Numbered from the stretch's first letter, positions 15,906 to 25,252 are shown. The stretch: 64,000 bases of DNA from G965279355 sp965279355 (GCA_965279355.1 OZ257155.1:372001-436000), one strand, 5' to 3'. The notes: generated from the sequence alone by a model not told the origin. Made by a program: numbers and translations.

Positions 15906-16898
15906 ATGAAAAGCACGATGACGCAGCGGATGCTGCAGGGGCTCGCCATGGCGGCAGCCGTGGCGGTGTTTCCGCTCAGCCAGGCATCCGCGCAGGCCGA
16001 TTATCCCAACCGGCAGATCACCGTCATTCTTGGCCTCGCGGCCGGTGGCGGCGCAGATGTGCTGACGCGCTATTTCTCCGATAAGCTCAGCCAGCAGGTG
16101 AAGCAGCCCGTCATCGTCGAAAACAAGCCGGGTGCCATTGGCAATATCGCGGCGGAAGCCGTCGCTCGCGCGCGTCCGGATGGTTACACGATCCTGATCG
16201 CACCGAATACGAGCTGGTCGGCGGCCATGCATCTCTTCAAAAAGATCAATTTCGATCCGGTGAAGGATTTCGTGCCCGTTGCCACGCTGCTCAAGCTGCC
16301 GTTTGTGCTGACCACAAACCCCGAGAAGACGCCGGCGAAGACAGTTGCCGAGCTCACAACCTTCCTCAAGGCGAAGGGTGATAAGGCCTCGTTTGGTTCG
16401 CCCACAGGAACATCCCTCGGCGCCAGCGAGCTCTACAAGTCGCAGACCGGCGTGACGGCGGTCCAGGTGCCGTATCGATCGATGCAGCAGGCGACCACGG
16501 AACTCGGCAACGGCGAGATCGATTTCCTGTTCGCCGACGCGACCTTCATCATGGAGCAGGTCAAGACTGGGAAGTATCGGGCACTGGCTGTGACGACCGA
16601 AAAGCGCTCATCGGCAATTCCCGATCTGCCGACCATGCCGGAGGCCGGGGTCACCGGCTTCTATGAAATCTCGGCCTGGTTCGCTGCGGGCCTGCCCGCC
16701 GGCACGCCGCCCGCGATCGCAGACAAGCTGAACGGAATCTTCCAGCAGATCCTTGCCACGGAAGAAACAAAGAAGTTCCTGCTGAACATTTACGCTGACC
16801 CGTTCCCCGGTTCGCGCCAGGATATGGCGGCGTTTCAGGCCAAGGAAATCGCCAAGTGGGGCGAGATCGTGAAGCTCGCCAAGATCGAGCCGCAATAA
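15906..16898 (+). CDS. Bug/TctC-type tripartite tricarboxylate transporter receptor
   Basis: A 330-residue periplasmic binding protein with a signal peptide ending near SQASAQA. The mature start YPNRQITVILGLAAGGGADVLTRYFS is the classic Bug family opening (YP.r.I..i...aaGG..D). The family binds small carboxylates or aromatic acids for TTT transporters or acts as an orphan receptor; no membrane partner genes (TctA/TctB) are next to it. GGTAGGAGA precedes the ATG. A strong terminator follows, so it is probably a single-gene or last-gene transcript. Confidence 0.92.
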   Translation: MKSTMTQRMLQGLAMAAAVAVFPLSQASAQADYPNRQITVILGLAAGGGADVLTRYFSDKLSQQVKQPVIVENKPGAIGNIAAEAVARARPDGYTILIAPNTSWSAAMHLFKKINFDPVKDFVPVATLLKLPFVLTTNPEKTPAKTVAELTTFLKAKGDKASFGSPTGTSLGASELYKSQTGVTAVQVPYRSMQQATTELGNGEIDFLFADATFIMEQVKTGKYRALAVTTEKRSSAIPDLPTMPEAGVTGFYEISAWFAAGLPAGTPPAIADKLNGIFQQILATEETKKFLLNIYADPFPGSRQDMAAFQAKEIAKWGEIVKLAKIEPQ

Positions 16899-16923
16899 CC
16901 GGCACAGTACGTCCGGAGGATGA

Positions 16924-16952
16924 GGCGCGCATCGCAGGATGCGCGCCTTTTT
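16924..16952 (+). terminator. Rho-independent terminator after the Bug receptor gene
   Basis: A 10-bp perfect stem, GGCGCGCATC (16924-16933) with GATGCGCGCC (16938-16947), has the 4-base loop GCAG and is followed by TTTTT. It lies 26 bases after the stop at 16898. Confidence 0.92.
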
Positions 16953-17045
16953 CATTGCACAGTTCGCTCGTGAAAATGGGTTGCGGTCGGCACCGCCCTC
17001 GCTAAAGTCCCTTCAACTCCATCACAGACTGACCGGGGAACGCTC

Positions 17046-18014
17046 ATGAAAGCCGCTGTTGCCAGCGAAAAAGGCGTCGAAATCCGCGACGTCCCGCAGC
17101 CCACGCCAAAAGTGAATGAGCTTCTCGTCAAGGTGAAGGCCGTCGGTCTCAACCGGGCCGACATCAATCAGTCGATGGGCGGTATGCACGGTGCCCATGG
17201 CGGCGCAGGCGCCATCATCGGTCTGGAGTGGGCCGGTGAAGTCGTCGAAGCCGGTGCGGAGGCAAAAGAGTTCAAGCCCGGCGACCGCGTCGCCTGTTCC
17301 GGCAATGGTGGCTATTGCGAGTATGCGGTGACGGACTGGGGCCGGGTGCTCCCCATTCCAAAATCCATGAGCTTCGAGGACGCGGTGACGCTGCCGCTGG
17401 CGTTGCAGACCATGCATGACGCTGTGGTAACCAACGGCCGTTTACAGGCAGGCCAAAGCATCATGATCCAGGGCGCCAGCAGCGGTGTTGGCCTGATGGG
17501 ATTGCAGATCGCCAAGTACAAGGGTGCCAAGCTGGTGATCGGCACCTCGACGAACGAGGAGCGCCGCCAGCGTCTGAAGGAGTTCGGCGCCGATCTCGTG
17601 ATCGATTCACGCGACCCGAACTGGCCCGATGAGGTGGTCAAAGCGACCGGCGGCGGGGTCAATGTGATCGTCGACCAGATTTCCGGCGGCGGCATCATGA
17701 ATCAGAACATGAAAGCGGCGGCGGTTCAGGCAAGGATCGTCAATGTCGGCCGTCTCGGCGGCATGACGGGCGAGTTCGATTTCAATCTGCATGCGGCAAA
17801 GCGCCTCGAGTATATCGGCGTCACGTTCCGCACGCGGTCCATCGAAGAAGTGCGCATCCTCAATCGCAAGATGCGCGACGACCTCTGGAGCCTGGTGGAA
17901 GCCGGCAAGCTGCGCCTGCCGATCGACCGCACATTCAAGCTCGATGAAGCGGCAGCAGCGCTCGCGCATATGAAAGCGAACAAGCATTTCGGCAAGATCA
18001 TCCTGACCACCTGA
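17046..18014 (+). CDS. Medium-chain NAD(P)H-dependent oxidoreductase (quinone oxidoreductase-like)
   Basis: A 322-residue zinc-independent member of the medium-chain dehydrogenase family. The GroES-like N-terminal domain carries the expected NRADINQSMG and GLEWAGEVVEAG segments; the Rossmann fold has the nucleotide-binding motif GASSGVGLMGLQIAK. The ligands of the structural zinc of true alcohol dehydrogenases are not visible, which favours a quinone or enoyl reductase activity. It is followed 46 bases later by a second family member on the same strand. The substrate is unknown. Confidence 0.87.
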   Translation: MKAAVASEKGVEIRDVPQPTPKVNELLVKVKAVGLNRADINQSMGGMHGAHGGAGAIIGLEWAGEVVEAGAEAKEFKPGDRVACSGNGGYCEYAVTDWGRVLPIPKSMSFEDAVTLPLALQTMHDAVVTNGRLQAGQSIMIQGASSGVGLMGLQIAKYKGAKLVIGTSTNEERRQRLKEFGADLVIDSRDPNWPDEVVKATGGGVNVIVDQISGGGIMNQNMKAAAVQARIVNVGRLGGMTGEFDFNLHAAKRLEYIGVTFRTRSIEEVRILNRKMRDDLWSLVEAGKLRLPIDRTFKLDEAAAALAHMKANKHFGKIILTT

Positions 18015-18060
18015 CACAACGGACCGTCCAATAAGTCCGACGACCCAAGGGAACTAGACC

Positions 18061-19074
18061 ATGCGCGTAATTCAGATCACCAAGCCGACGGGCATCGACG
18101 CCCTCAAGATGAACGATGTTCCGCAGCCCAAGCCGGGCCCGCGCCAGGTCCTGGTCAAGGTACACGCATGCTCGCTGAACTTCCGCGATCTGGCGGTGGT
18201 CGCCGGAAAGTATGCGCGGGGCAACGCGCGCGATGGCCTGGTTCCGCTCTCCGACGGCGCCGGTGAAATCGCAGAGATTGGGACCGGCGTCACGAAGTGG
18301 AAGGTCGGCGACAGGGTCGCAAGTTGTTTCTTCCAGCGCTGGATTGGCGGTGCCGCGATGCCGGAAACGCCGGCGAGTGCCCTCGGCGGCGGCAACATGG
18401 ACGGGATGCTGTCCGAATACGTTGTGCTTGAGGAAGACGGGGTGGTGCGCATCCCAAACCATCTCTCTTTTGAGGAAGCGTCGACGCTGCCGTGTGCCGG
18501 CGTCACCGCCTGGAACGCGCTTGTCGAACACGCTCATCTGACGGCAGGGCAAACTGTTCTGGTGCAGGGGACCGGCGGCGTATCGATCTTCGCGCTGCAG
18601 TTCTCCCGTCTCATGGGCGCCGCCGTCATCGCGACATCCTCAAGCGACGAAAAGCTGGCCAAGGCGAAAGCCCTCGGCGCCACGCACGGCATTAACTACA
18701 AGACCACACCGGAATGGGACAAGGCCGCTATCGAACTGACGGGCATCGGCGTCGACCAGGTTGTCGATGTCGGTGGTGCCGGTACGTTTGCCCGCTCGCT
18801 TGGCGCGATCCGTCCCGGCGGCAAGATCAGCCTGATCGGCGTGCTCACCGGTCCCGCCGAAATGAACCCGCAGATGATCCTCGGCAAGCGCGCAAACGTG
18901 CAGGGTATTTCCGTCGGATCGCTGCAAATGTTCGAGGCGATGAATCGCGCCATCACCGTCGGTCAGCTTAAGCCGGTCATCGACAAGGTGTTTCCGTTCG
19001 ATGATTCCATCGCTGCGTTCAAGTACCTGCAATCGGCCGCGCATTTCGGCAAAGTCGTCATCAAGCTGGATTGA
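18061..19074 (+). CDS. Medium-chain NAD(P)-dependent alcohol dehydrogenase family protein
   Basis: A 337-residue relative of the preceding enzyme. The catalytic domain has SLNFRDLAVVAGKYARG and PLSDGAGEIAEIG; the Rossmann motif is GTGGVSIFALQFSRLMGA, followed by TSSSDEKLAKAKALGATHGINYK, which is typical of the quinone-oxidoreductase branch. No catalytic or structural zinc cysteine set is seen. The pair may have arisen from an old duplication, but the sequences are well diverged. AAGGGAACTAGACC precedes the ATG. A 62-codon frame starts 9 bases after its stop. Confidence 0.87.
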   Translation: MRVIQITKPTGIDALKMNDVPQPKPGPRQVLVKVHACSLNFRDLAVVAGKYARGNARDGLVPLSDGAGEIAEIGTGVTKWKVGDRVASCFFQRWIGGAAMPETPASALGGGNMDGMLSEYVVLEEDGVVRIPNHLSFEEASTLPCAGVTAWNALVEHAHLTAGQTVLVQGTGGVSIFALQFSRLMGAAVIATSSSDEKLAKAKALGATHGINYKTTPEWDKAAIELTGIGVDQVVDVGGAGTFARSLGAIRPGGKISLIGVLTGPAEMNPQMILGKRANVQGISVGSLQMFEAMNRAITVGQLKPVIDKVFPFDDSIAAFKYLQSAAHFGKVVIKLD

Positions 19075-19083
19075 TCGTCCGCG

Positions 19084-19272
19084 ATGATCGAACTCATGGT
19101 CGAAACCTGGTCGGGTCCGAAGGGCACCAGTTATCGCTGGTCGCTGTGGAAAGACGGCGCGCGGGTCGGGATGGGCGGCCCGCATGTCGACCGCGCGGAG
19201 AGTGAAGAAGAGGGCCGCAGCTTCTGCGCGGAACATCTCCGCACGCTTCCGGACAGGACGACGACGCTTTAA
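19084..19272 (+). CDS. Small hypothetical protein (62 residues)
   Basis: A 62-residue polar protein, start MIELMVETWSGPKGTSYRWS, with no membrane span or signal. It contains an aromatic-rich beta-like first half (YRWSLWKDGARVGMGGPHVD) and an acidic helix-like second half (AESEEEGRSFCAEHLR). It follows the second dehydrogenase by 9 bases on the same strand, and its last four bases overlap the end of the convergent TPR/oxygenase gene. No family was recognised. Coding is supported by good spacing and the amino-acid composition, but there is no strong ribosome site. Confidence 0.5.
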   Translation: MIELMVETWSGPKGTSYRWSLWKDGARVGMGGPHVDRAESEEEGRSFCAEHLRTLPDRTTTL

Positions 19273-20474
19273 TTCACCGGAATGACGTCAAAAGCGATGC
19301 TGAACCGCTCCTGTTCGGATGCGAACGGGATGGTTCGATGCCAGAGATATGATGGAAAACTGAGCAACAGGCCTTCGCGCGGCTGGATAAGCCTTAGATC
19401 AGGCGTCGACGATCTGTAGAGATGGTCGGGGCCGCGGCCAAATTCGATCCAGCCTTCATGGTCGTGAGCGTGCTTCTGAACGCTATCGGGGAGCTGCACG
19501 TAATAGACGCCGCTCAGCCATGCCTTCTGATGAATATGGGTGACCTGGTAGCCCTGCTTCCACATGCGAACGCCCCAGGACTGCGTGCGCCATTGTCTGG
19601 GCGCCGAACGGCCGAATAGATGGCCGGGGTCCGGCAGCGATTTCAGACGCCGATCGATCTGCCCCTCGACGAAATCGCGCAAGACCGCCACCGCAGGGTC
19701 CGATGCTGCCAGCAATTCGCCGGTATCGACGCCGTTCACTGTTGTCTTGTCCGCATGTTGGGTCGTGCTTGCCACGATCCAGCGGGCGAGGGCCGCGTTG
19801 AGATCCCGGAGCGAATCGAAGCCTGGCGTCGCCGTCATTTCCGCAGGCACGACAAAGCGGTCGAAGTCGGTGAGGCTATTCACGGCTTTGTGTTCGCCAA
19901 GCTCCGACAGTGCGACCATCAGATGCGAAACGATCGCGGCATTGACCTGACCGCTCGCGATGCAGAGATCGAAATGCCGTCGGGCACCGGCCGCATCCCC
20001 GACCTTCAGCAGTTCTCCACCGAGCTGCTGGTGAGCCGACAGATGGTCAGGTGCGGCCTCGATGGCTCGACGAAGGAAGGCGATGGCATCGCTGGTCCGC
20101 GCTGTCGAACACAGCAGATTCCCGATGTTGAAGAGAAACGTCGGATTTTCCGGTTCGAGTGCGACAGCCTGCTGGAAGGCCAGGATGGCTTCGTCCGTTC
20201 TTCCAAGACCGTTCAAAATATAGCCACGATTGTCGTGTACTTTTGCGCTATCGGGCGCCAGGCGAGCAGCCTGGTCGATGAGGCTTTCGGCTTCCGCCGG
20301 ATCGCTGCGTTGAAATCGCACAACACCGAGAAGGCGCAGGGCGTCGGGGTGCCGTGCATCGGCGGCGAGAGCCCGCCGATATCCATCCTCGGCCGCTTCG
20401 AGCCGTCCGGCCTGGTGATGAACGATCGCCTCGGCAAGGTCCGAGGCTGCGTCGGTGTGAGGGGAGGCGGACAT
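19269..20474 (-). CDS. TPR protein with C-terminal 2-oxoglutarate/Fe(II) oxygenase domain
   Basis: A 401-residue cytoplasmic protein. Residues about 8-210 form TPR repeats (for example ALAADARHPDALRLLGVVRF, RLAPDSAKVHDNRGYILNGL, ALEPENPTFLFNIGNLL). Residues about 270-400 match the putative 2OG-Fe(II) oxygenase family: VTHIHQKAWLSGVYYVQLPD supplies the first iron ligand, then GLLLSFPSYLWHRTIPF supplies the distal His, then ERFSIAFDVIPVN at the end. The combination suggests hydroxylation of a protein or small-molecule partner held by the TPRs, but no substrate is known. It is divergent from the EAL-like gene at 20733, with a 258-base space holding no gene. Confidence 0.85.
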   Translation of the reverse strand: MSASPHTDAASDLAEAIVHHQAGRLEAAEDGYRRALAADARHPDALRLLGVVRFQRSDPAEAESLIDQAARLAPDSAKVHDNRGYILNGLGRTDEAILAFQQAVALEPENPTFLFNIGNLLCSTARTSDAIAFLRRAIEAAPDHLSAHQQLGGELLKVGDAAGARRHFDLCIASGQVNAAIVSHLMVALSELGEHKAVNSLTDFDRFVVPAEMTATPGFDSLRDLNAALARWIVASTTQHADKTTVNGVDTGELLAASDPAVAVLRDFVEGQIDRRLKSLPDPGHLFGRSAPRQWRTQSWGVRMWKQGYQVTHIHQKAWLSGVYYVQLPDSVQKHAHDHEGWIEFGRGPDHLYRSSTPDLRLIQPREGLLLSFPSYLWHRTIPFASEQERFSIAFDVIPVN

Positions 20475-20732
20475 GGATCAACGTCGGATGGGAAATTCGT
20501 TAAGAAATGCAGCCATTTATTAACCTAGTTGAGATCGAGTCGTTGAGGAATTGGTAACCGGCAATCCTCCACTATGCTATTGTGTACCCCTGCAAATAGT
20601 AGCTAAAACACTGAATTGTTTGCGTCGCTTGCCTGTTACAGGGACAATCCGAAGCATTCGAGATATAGTTTAAAGAACAAAGTAGAATTGTCCGACGGGA
20701 ATGGCTGAACGCCGGAAGAGCCGACCACAGCA

Positions 20733-22037
20733 ATGAATCGACCGACATCCCAGAATCGTCCGCTTCGCGATCACGTACGCGTGACGCCCGGTACGCGTAA
20801 TGCGGCCGCCCAGCTTCCGCGCGAGCAGGAGGTCGACGATCCCAAGCTGATGGCGCTGCTGCAGTCCGCGAAAAAGGAACTGCAGGGGCTTCGCCTTGTC
20901 CATCTGCATCTCGGCCTGCTCGAGAACACCGAATTCACCGACACCGCGCTGATCATTCGCGTGCTGAAGGAGATCGCCGATAACTCCGCTTATCTGCAGA
21001 TCTTCAATATCAGCAACGGCGATATCATCATGCTCTACAAGGGCCTGAAGTTTTCGTCGGTTGAAGAGGTCTGCAAGAAGATTGAGCAGCTGCTGCTATC
21101 GAAGACGCGTATGAAGGGGCCGAACCCCTATAAAGAGCAGTCGCTTTTTTCCATTCTCGAACTGTCGCTGAACTTCGTCCATGTCATCCGCTTCCTTGAA
21201 AGCGTTGGCAAGGAAGAGGGCGCCGCGGCGACGCCGGGCGGTGCCGATGCGAAGCCGCCGATTACGCTCGAGGAACTTGCGAAGATCGACAAGGCGCTCG
21301 CCATGTTCGACCTGTCGCCGTTCATCTTCAATCAGCCGGTGGTCAACATCCGCGAGGAAGACGACCACAACAAGGAATACTTCGAGCTCTATATCTCGAT
21401 CAAAGGGCTGCAGGATCGTCTGAGCCCTGATTTCGATCTCTCGGCCAACCGCTGGCTGTTCAACTATTTCACCACCAGTCTCGATCACAGCCTGCTGCGC
21501 AGCCTCAACCATGGTCTCGATTTCATCGGCAACGAGAGCATCGGCATCAACATCAATCTCACGACGGCGCTGTCGTCGTCGTTCCTGAAGTTCGACGAGC
21601 GCCTGCCCGCCGGTTTCCGCGGCAAGGTGGTGCTGGAGATCAACAAAGCCGACCTGATGGAGAACTTTAATCTCTATCGCGAGCTGCTGGATTTCGCGAT
21701 CAAGCGCGAATACCGGATCTGCATCGACGGCCTGAATGAGTTCTGGGTGACCCAGCTCGATTTCGACTCTCTTGGTTGCGACTATGCCAAGGTGTTCTGG
21801 TCGAACGAGATGATCACCATGGACGGCGATCTGGCCCGTGTGTTTATGGACAAGGTCGCGACCGCGAACCAGGGTCGCTGCAAATACATTCTGGCGCGCT
21901 GCGGCACGGTGACCGGACTCCTTTTTGCCAACAAGACCGGCATCGATCTTGTGCAGGGACGGGCGCTGGATGCCATCATGCGCAAGGGCGTGCGGGTGAC
22001 AGAGGCCATCAAGACCGCGATGATGATGGACGAGTGA
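20733..22037 (+). CDS. Degenerate EAL-domain-like protein
   Basis: A 434-residue cytoplasmic protein. The first 190 residues contain an alpha/beta region (RLVHLHLGLLENTEFTDTAL, then LQIFNISNGDIIMLYKGLKF) of unrecognised family. The rest follows the plan of an EAL phosphodiesterase: ININLTTALSSSFLKFD corresponds to the VNLS strand, VVLEINKADLMENF to the ExTE region, ICIDGLNEFW to the DDFG loop, and GIDLVQGRALDAIM to the terminal DxVQG. Key metal and catalytic residues are changed: DDFG is DGLN, KIDR is KVFW and EGVE is RCGT, so hydrolysis of cyclic di-GMP is unlikely. It may be a c-di-GMP receptor or a repurposed scaffold. No RBS-like sequence is strong; the start gives MNRPTSQNRPLRDHVRV. Confidence 0.7.
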   Translation: MNRPTSQNRPLRDHVRVTPGTRNAAAQLPREQEVDDPKLMALLQSAKKELQGLRLVHLHLGLLENTEFTDTALIIRVLKEIADNSAYLQIFNISNGDIIMLYKGLKFSSVEEVCKKIEQLLLSKTRMKGPNPYKEQSLFSILELSLNFVHVIRFLESVGKEEGAAATPGGADAKPPITLEELAKIDKALAMFDLSPFIFNQPVVNIREEDDHNKEYFELYISIKGLQDRLSPDFDLSANRWLFNYFTTSLDHSLLRSLNHGLDFIGNESIGININLTTALSSSFLKFDERLPAGFRGKVVLEINKADLMENFNLYRELLDFAIKREYRICIDGLNEFWVTQLDFDSLGCDYAKVFWSNEMITMDGDLARVFMDKVATANQGRCKYILARCGTVTGLLFANKTGIDLVQGRALDAIMRKGVRVTEAIKTAMMMDE

Positions 22038-22104
22038 GCCCCGGCGCTCCCGTTCATACAGTGGTTTCCTCTCCCAAGATTGTCTCGCTTCCGGTTCTTT
22101 TCTG

Positions 22105-22923
22105 ATGCCGGCGCTCGATCCCTATCTCTACCTCTCCAAGCTGTTCTGGCTGATCGCCGAGCCGGCGAGCCTGCTGTTTACGCTGCTGATGCTGGGCACG
22201 GTGATCCTGTGGACGCCCTGGCGGCGGCTCGGGCGCTGGATTGTCACGCTGACCGCTTTGGTGGCGCTGGCGAACGCGGCGCTGCCGATCGGCGCCTGGG
22301 TCCTGAAACCGATCGAAGACCGGTTCCCGCCGCTGCTGAGCCTGCCCCCGCGGGTCGATGGCATCCTGGTGCTGGGCGGCGTCATCGATGAATCAGTGAT
22401 CGGCGTGCGTGGTCTGCCGCGCTCGCTGGCGGCTGCGGGCAGCCCCCGGCTCGATGCGTTCCTCGAACTGGCCCGCCGGTATCCGATGGCCAAGCATGTC
22501 TTTACCGGGGGATCGATCGAGCTGATCAACGATCGCGATACCGAGGCGGATGTCGTGCGCCGCATTTTCGCGAGACTGGGGCTCGACACCACCCGGATCC
22601 TGTTCGAGGACCGCTCCCGGAATACCTGGGAGAACGCGCTTTTCAGCTACGACATGATCAAGCCGGAACCCGAGGAGCTGTGGATCCTGATTACCTCGGC
22701 CCGGCACATGCCGCGCGCCATCGGTACGTTCCGGCAGGCGGGCTGGAAAAACCTCATGGCCTTCCCGATCGATTACGTCACAGGCGAAGAAGGGCCGCCC
22801 ATCGCGCCAACCTTCGGACTGGGCGCCAATCTTGGGATCCTGGGCGACGCCATCCGGGAGTACATCGGCCTATTCTACTACCGCTACATGGGCCGGACGC
22901 CGGAACTCTTTCCCGGGCCGTGA
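22105..22923 (+). CDS. YdcF/ElyC-family (DUF218) membrane protein
   Basis: A 272-residue protein with two N-terminal membrane spans (about residues 15-35 and 40-65) followed by a periplasmic DUF218 domain. The domain shows VDGILVLGGVIDESV, KHVFTGGSIEL, TEADVVRRIF, ILFEDRSRNTWENALFSYDM and LITSARHMPRAIGTFRQAGW, in the order normal for the family. E. coli ElyC, of this family, affects envelope carrier-lipid metabolism. The following genes (MltB-like, RlpA, DacA) also act on the cell wall. Confidence 0.87.
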   Translation: MPALDPYLYLSKLFWLIAEPASLLFTLLMLGTVILWTPWRRLGRWIVTLTALVALANAALPIGAWVLKPIEDRFPPLLSLPPRVDGILVLGGVIDESVIGVRGLPRSLAAAGSPRLDAFLELARRYPMAKHVFTGGSIELINDRDTEADVVRRIFARLGLDTTRILFEDRSRNTWENALFSYDMIKPEPEELWILITSARHMPRAIGTFRQAGWKNLMAFPIDYVTGEEGPPIAPTFGLGANLGILGDAIREYIGLFYYRYMGRTPELFPGP

Positions 22924-22999
22924 CCGGCGATGCGTTGCGGCAGCGCCCACCCTGTGGCACACAGAACGCGGCTGCCCCGCAACGCGAGTCGCCGCTTTC

Positions 23000-23998
23000 A
23001 TGAGTATGAACCGTAGACATTTTCTGGCTGCCGCGGGCCTTCCCGCGCTTCTGAGTTTTTCGGGCCAAGCCGTTGCTGCCGAAGAAGATTTCGGCAAATG
23101 GCTGGCGGACCTGCGTGTCGAAGCCGGTCAGCGCGGCTTCTCGAAGCGGACCATCGATGACGCCCTGACCGGCCTGTCGCCGATCCAGCGCGTGATCGAA
23201 CTCGACCGCCGCCAACCCGAATCGACGATAACGTTCGACACCTATCTGACGCGCGTCGTTAACGATGCCCGGATCGCCAACGCGCGGCAGCAGCTCCGCG
23301 ACAACGCGCCGCTTCTTGATCAGGTGGTGAAACGCTTTGGGGTGCAGCCACGCTTCATCGTGTCCCTCTGGGCGGTCGAAACCAACTTTGGCCAGAATAT
23401 GGGTGGCTTCCCGGTCGTGCAGGCGCTGGCCACGCTGGCGTTCGAAGGCCGCCGCGCCGAGTTCTTCCGAACCGAACTGTTCAATGCGCTCCGTGTCATC
23501 GAGCGTACCGGCATCTCCTCGCGCGACATGAAGGGGTCCTGGGCTGGTGCCATGGGGCAGAGCCAGTTCATGCCGTCGAGCTACCTGGCCTACGCCTTCG
23601 ATTTCGACGGCGACGGCAAGGCCGATATCTGGAATACCCGCGCCGATGTGTTCGCCTCGATCTCCAACTATCTTTCCAAGGTCGGCTGGAAGAGCGACGA
23701 GACCTGGGGGCGCGCGGTAAAGCTGACGTCGCCGCTGGAGCCCACGATGATCGACGACCGCCGTCTTCAGGGGCGTGCGCGGCCGCTGTCCGAGTGGCAG
23801 ACGCTTGGCGTCCGCCGCGCCGATGGCGGGCCACTGCCGGCACGGGATATTCCGGCCTGGCTCGTTCAACCCGGCGGGAAAGACGGCCCGAACTATCTCG
23901 TGTATTCGAATTACCGGTCGCTGCTGCATTGGAACCGTTCGTTGTTCTTTGCAACGTCGGTCGGTTATCTTTCTGACCGAATCCAAGACGAGGCCTAG
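23000..23998 (+). CDS. Lytic murein transglycosylase, MltB family
   Basis: A 332-residue periplasmic enzyme that cuts the glycan strands of peptidoglycan and forms anhydro ends. The N-terminus MSMNRRHFLAAAGLPALL has two arginines before the hydrophobic stretch, a Tat-like signal ending near AVAAEE. The catalytic Glu is in FIVSLWAVETNFGQNMGG. GSWAGAMGQSQFMPSSYLAYAFDFDGDGKADIW is the family hallmark. The frame extends upstream, but only the start at 23000 gives a signal peptide. No lipobox is present, so it is probably soluble in the periplasm. RlpA follows 45 bases later. Confidence 0.92.
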   Translation: MSMNRRHFLAAAGLPALLSFSGQAVAAEEDFGKWLADLRVEAGQRGFSKRTIDDALTGLSPIQRVIELDRRQPESTITFDTYLTRVVNDARIANARQQLRDNAPLLDQVVKRFGVQPRFIVSLWAVETNFGQNMGGFPVVQALATLAFEGRRAEFFRTELFNALRVIERTGISSRDMKGSWAGAMGQSQFMPSSYLAYAFDFDGDGKADIWNTRADVFASISNYLSKVGWKSDETWGRAVKLTSPLEPTMIDDRRLQGRARPLSEWQTLGVRRADGGPLPARDIPAWLVQPGGKDGPNYLVYSNYRSLLHWNRSLFFATSVGYLSDRIQDEA

Positions 23999-24043
23999 AG
24001 TCTCATTCGCACGCGTGCTCGCCAGGGGACGACGGACACAGTG

Positions 24044-25216
24044 ATGCCGAAATTGCGGCGGCTTGCCCTTCTGATGACAACGGCACTTGCCAGTTCCACG
24101 CTGGCGGGCTGCCTTGAGACGTCGTTTGCGATCAATGCCGCCAAGCAGGTGACGCGCAACGAAACGACGCGCCAGCAGGGTATCTACAAGGTCGGCGAGC
24201 CCTATCAGATCAACGGCGTCTGGTACTATCCGCAGGAAGACTACAGCTACAACGAAACCGGCATCGCATCGTTTTACGGCGGCGAAAAAAGCGGAACCAA
24301 TTTTCACGGCCTGGTCACGGCCAACGGCGAAACTTACGACATGAATGCGCTGACCGCGGCGCACCAGACGCTGCCGCTCCCCAGCCTTGTACGCGTGACG
24401 AATCTTGAAAACGGGCGCTCGCTGGTCCTGCGTGTGAACGATCGCGGCCCGTTCATTCGGGGCCGGATCATCGATGTGTCACGGCGCGGCGCGCAGCTTC
24501 TCGGGTACGAAGGTAAGGGCACCGCGATGGTCCGCGTGCAGATCCTTGCTCCCGAGAGTCAGCAGCTGAAACTCGCCATGTTGCAGGGGACCGCGCCTCC
24601 GGCAAGCGAGCAGGTCGCGGCGGCACCCCGCACAGCGGTGACCAGCGATTCACTGCCGCCGCCGCCGGGCTCGCGCAGCACGACGGCGGTCGCATCGGCC
24701 GCGCTACCGTCGCCGTCGGAAACAGTATCGCGCACGGCCAATCCGACGACGCAGGAACAGCGGCGGGATGGCCGGAGCGTGACGCGCACCCAGCCCTTGG
24801 CCCGTCCGGCGGCGCCGGTGAGCGCGCCAGCCGGCCAATCGCCGTCGGGCAGTCCGGTGATTACGCAAGCCGCGCCGGTCGCACCGACAAACCGCCCCGC
24901 GACAGCGCCTGTGTCGCGCGAGGTCGCGGCTTTGCCGGTTCCCGATCAACCGGCCGCCCGGGCGACGGTGACGCAGCAAGCCGTCAAGCCGACCTCGCTT
25001 TATATCCAGGCGGGCGCATTCGCCAATTACGATAATGCGATGCGGTTAAGTTCCAAGCTTTCGCGGTTCGGCGCATCGCAGGTTTCGCAGGTTTCAGTCG
25101 GGGGGCAGCAGTTCTTTCGCGTTCGTGTCGGGCCGGTATCGACGGTCCAGGAAGCGGATACGATACTTGAAGGCGTCACCAACGATGCGCCGCAGGCGCG
25201 CATCGTCGCAGACTGA
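24044..25216 (+). CDS. rlpA: RlpA-family septal ring lytic transglycosylase lipoprotein
   Basis: A 390-residue lipoprotein: signal with lipobox LAGC at residues about 20-23, a double-psi beta-barrel domain (ETGIASFYGGEKSGTNFHGLVTANGE, then LVLRVNDRGPFIRGRIIDVS), a long Pro/Ala-rich linker and a C-terminal SPOR domain (SLYIQAGAFANYDNAMRL). RlpA cuts naked glycan strands and its SPOR domain takes it to the septum. The ATG at 24044 is preferred over the GTG one codon before. It lies 36 bases before dacA, an arrangement common in alphaproteobacteria. Confidence 0.94.
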   Translation: MPKLRRLALLMTTALASSTLAGCLETSFAINAAKQVTRNETTRQQGIYKVGEPYQINGVWYYPQEDYSYNETGIASFYGGEKSGTNFHGLVTANGETYDMNALTAAHQTLPLPSLVRVTNLENGRSLVLRVNDRGPFIRGRIIDVSRRGAQLLGYEGKGTAMVRVQILAPESQQLKLAMLQGTAPPASEQVAAAPRTAVTSDSLPPPPGSRSTTAVASAALPSPSETVSRTANPTTQEQRRDGRSVTRTQPLARPAAPVSAPAGQSPSGSPVITQAAPVAPTNRPATAPVSREVAALPVPDQPAARATVTQQAVKPTSLYIQAGAFANYDNAMRLSSKLSRFGASQVSQVSVGGQQFFRVRVGPVSTVQEADTILEGVTNDAPQARIVAD

Positions 25217-25252
25217 TTTGCCCGGACTGATTTGTAAGGAAGGATCCAGCCC

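Noticed and set aside
22778..24364. Minus-strand open frame of 528 codons
   Set aside because: Antisense to the MltB-like gene, whose motifs are clear. No domain seen in this frame.
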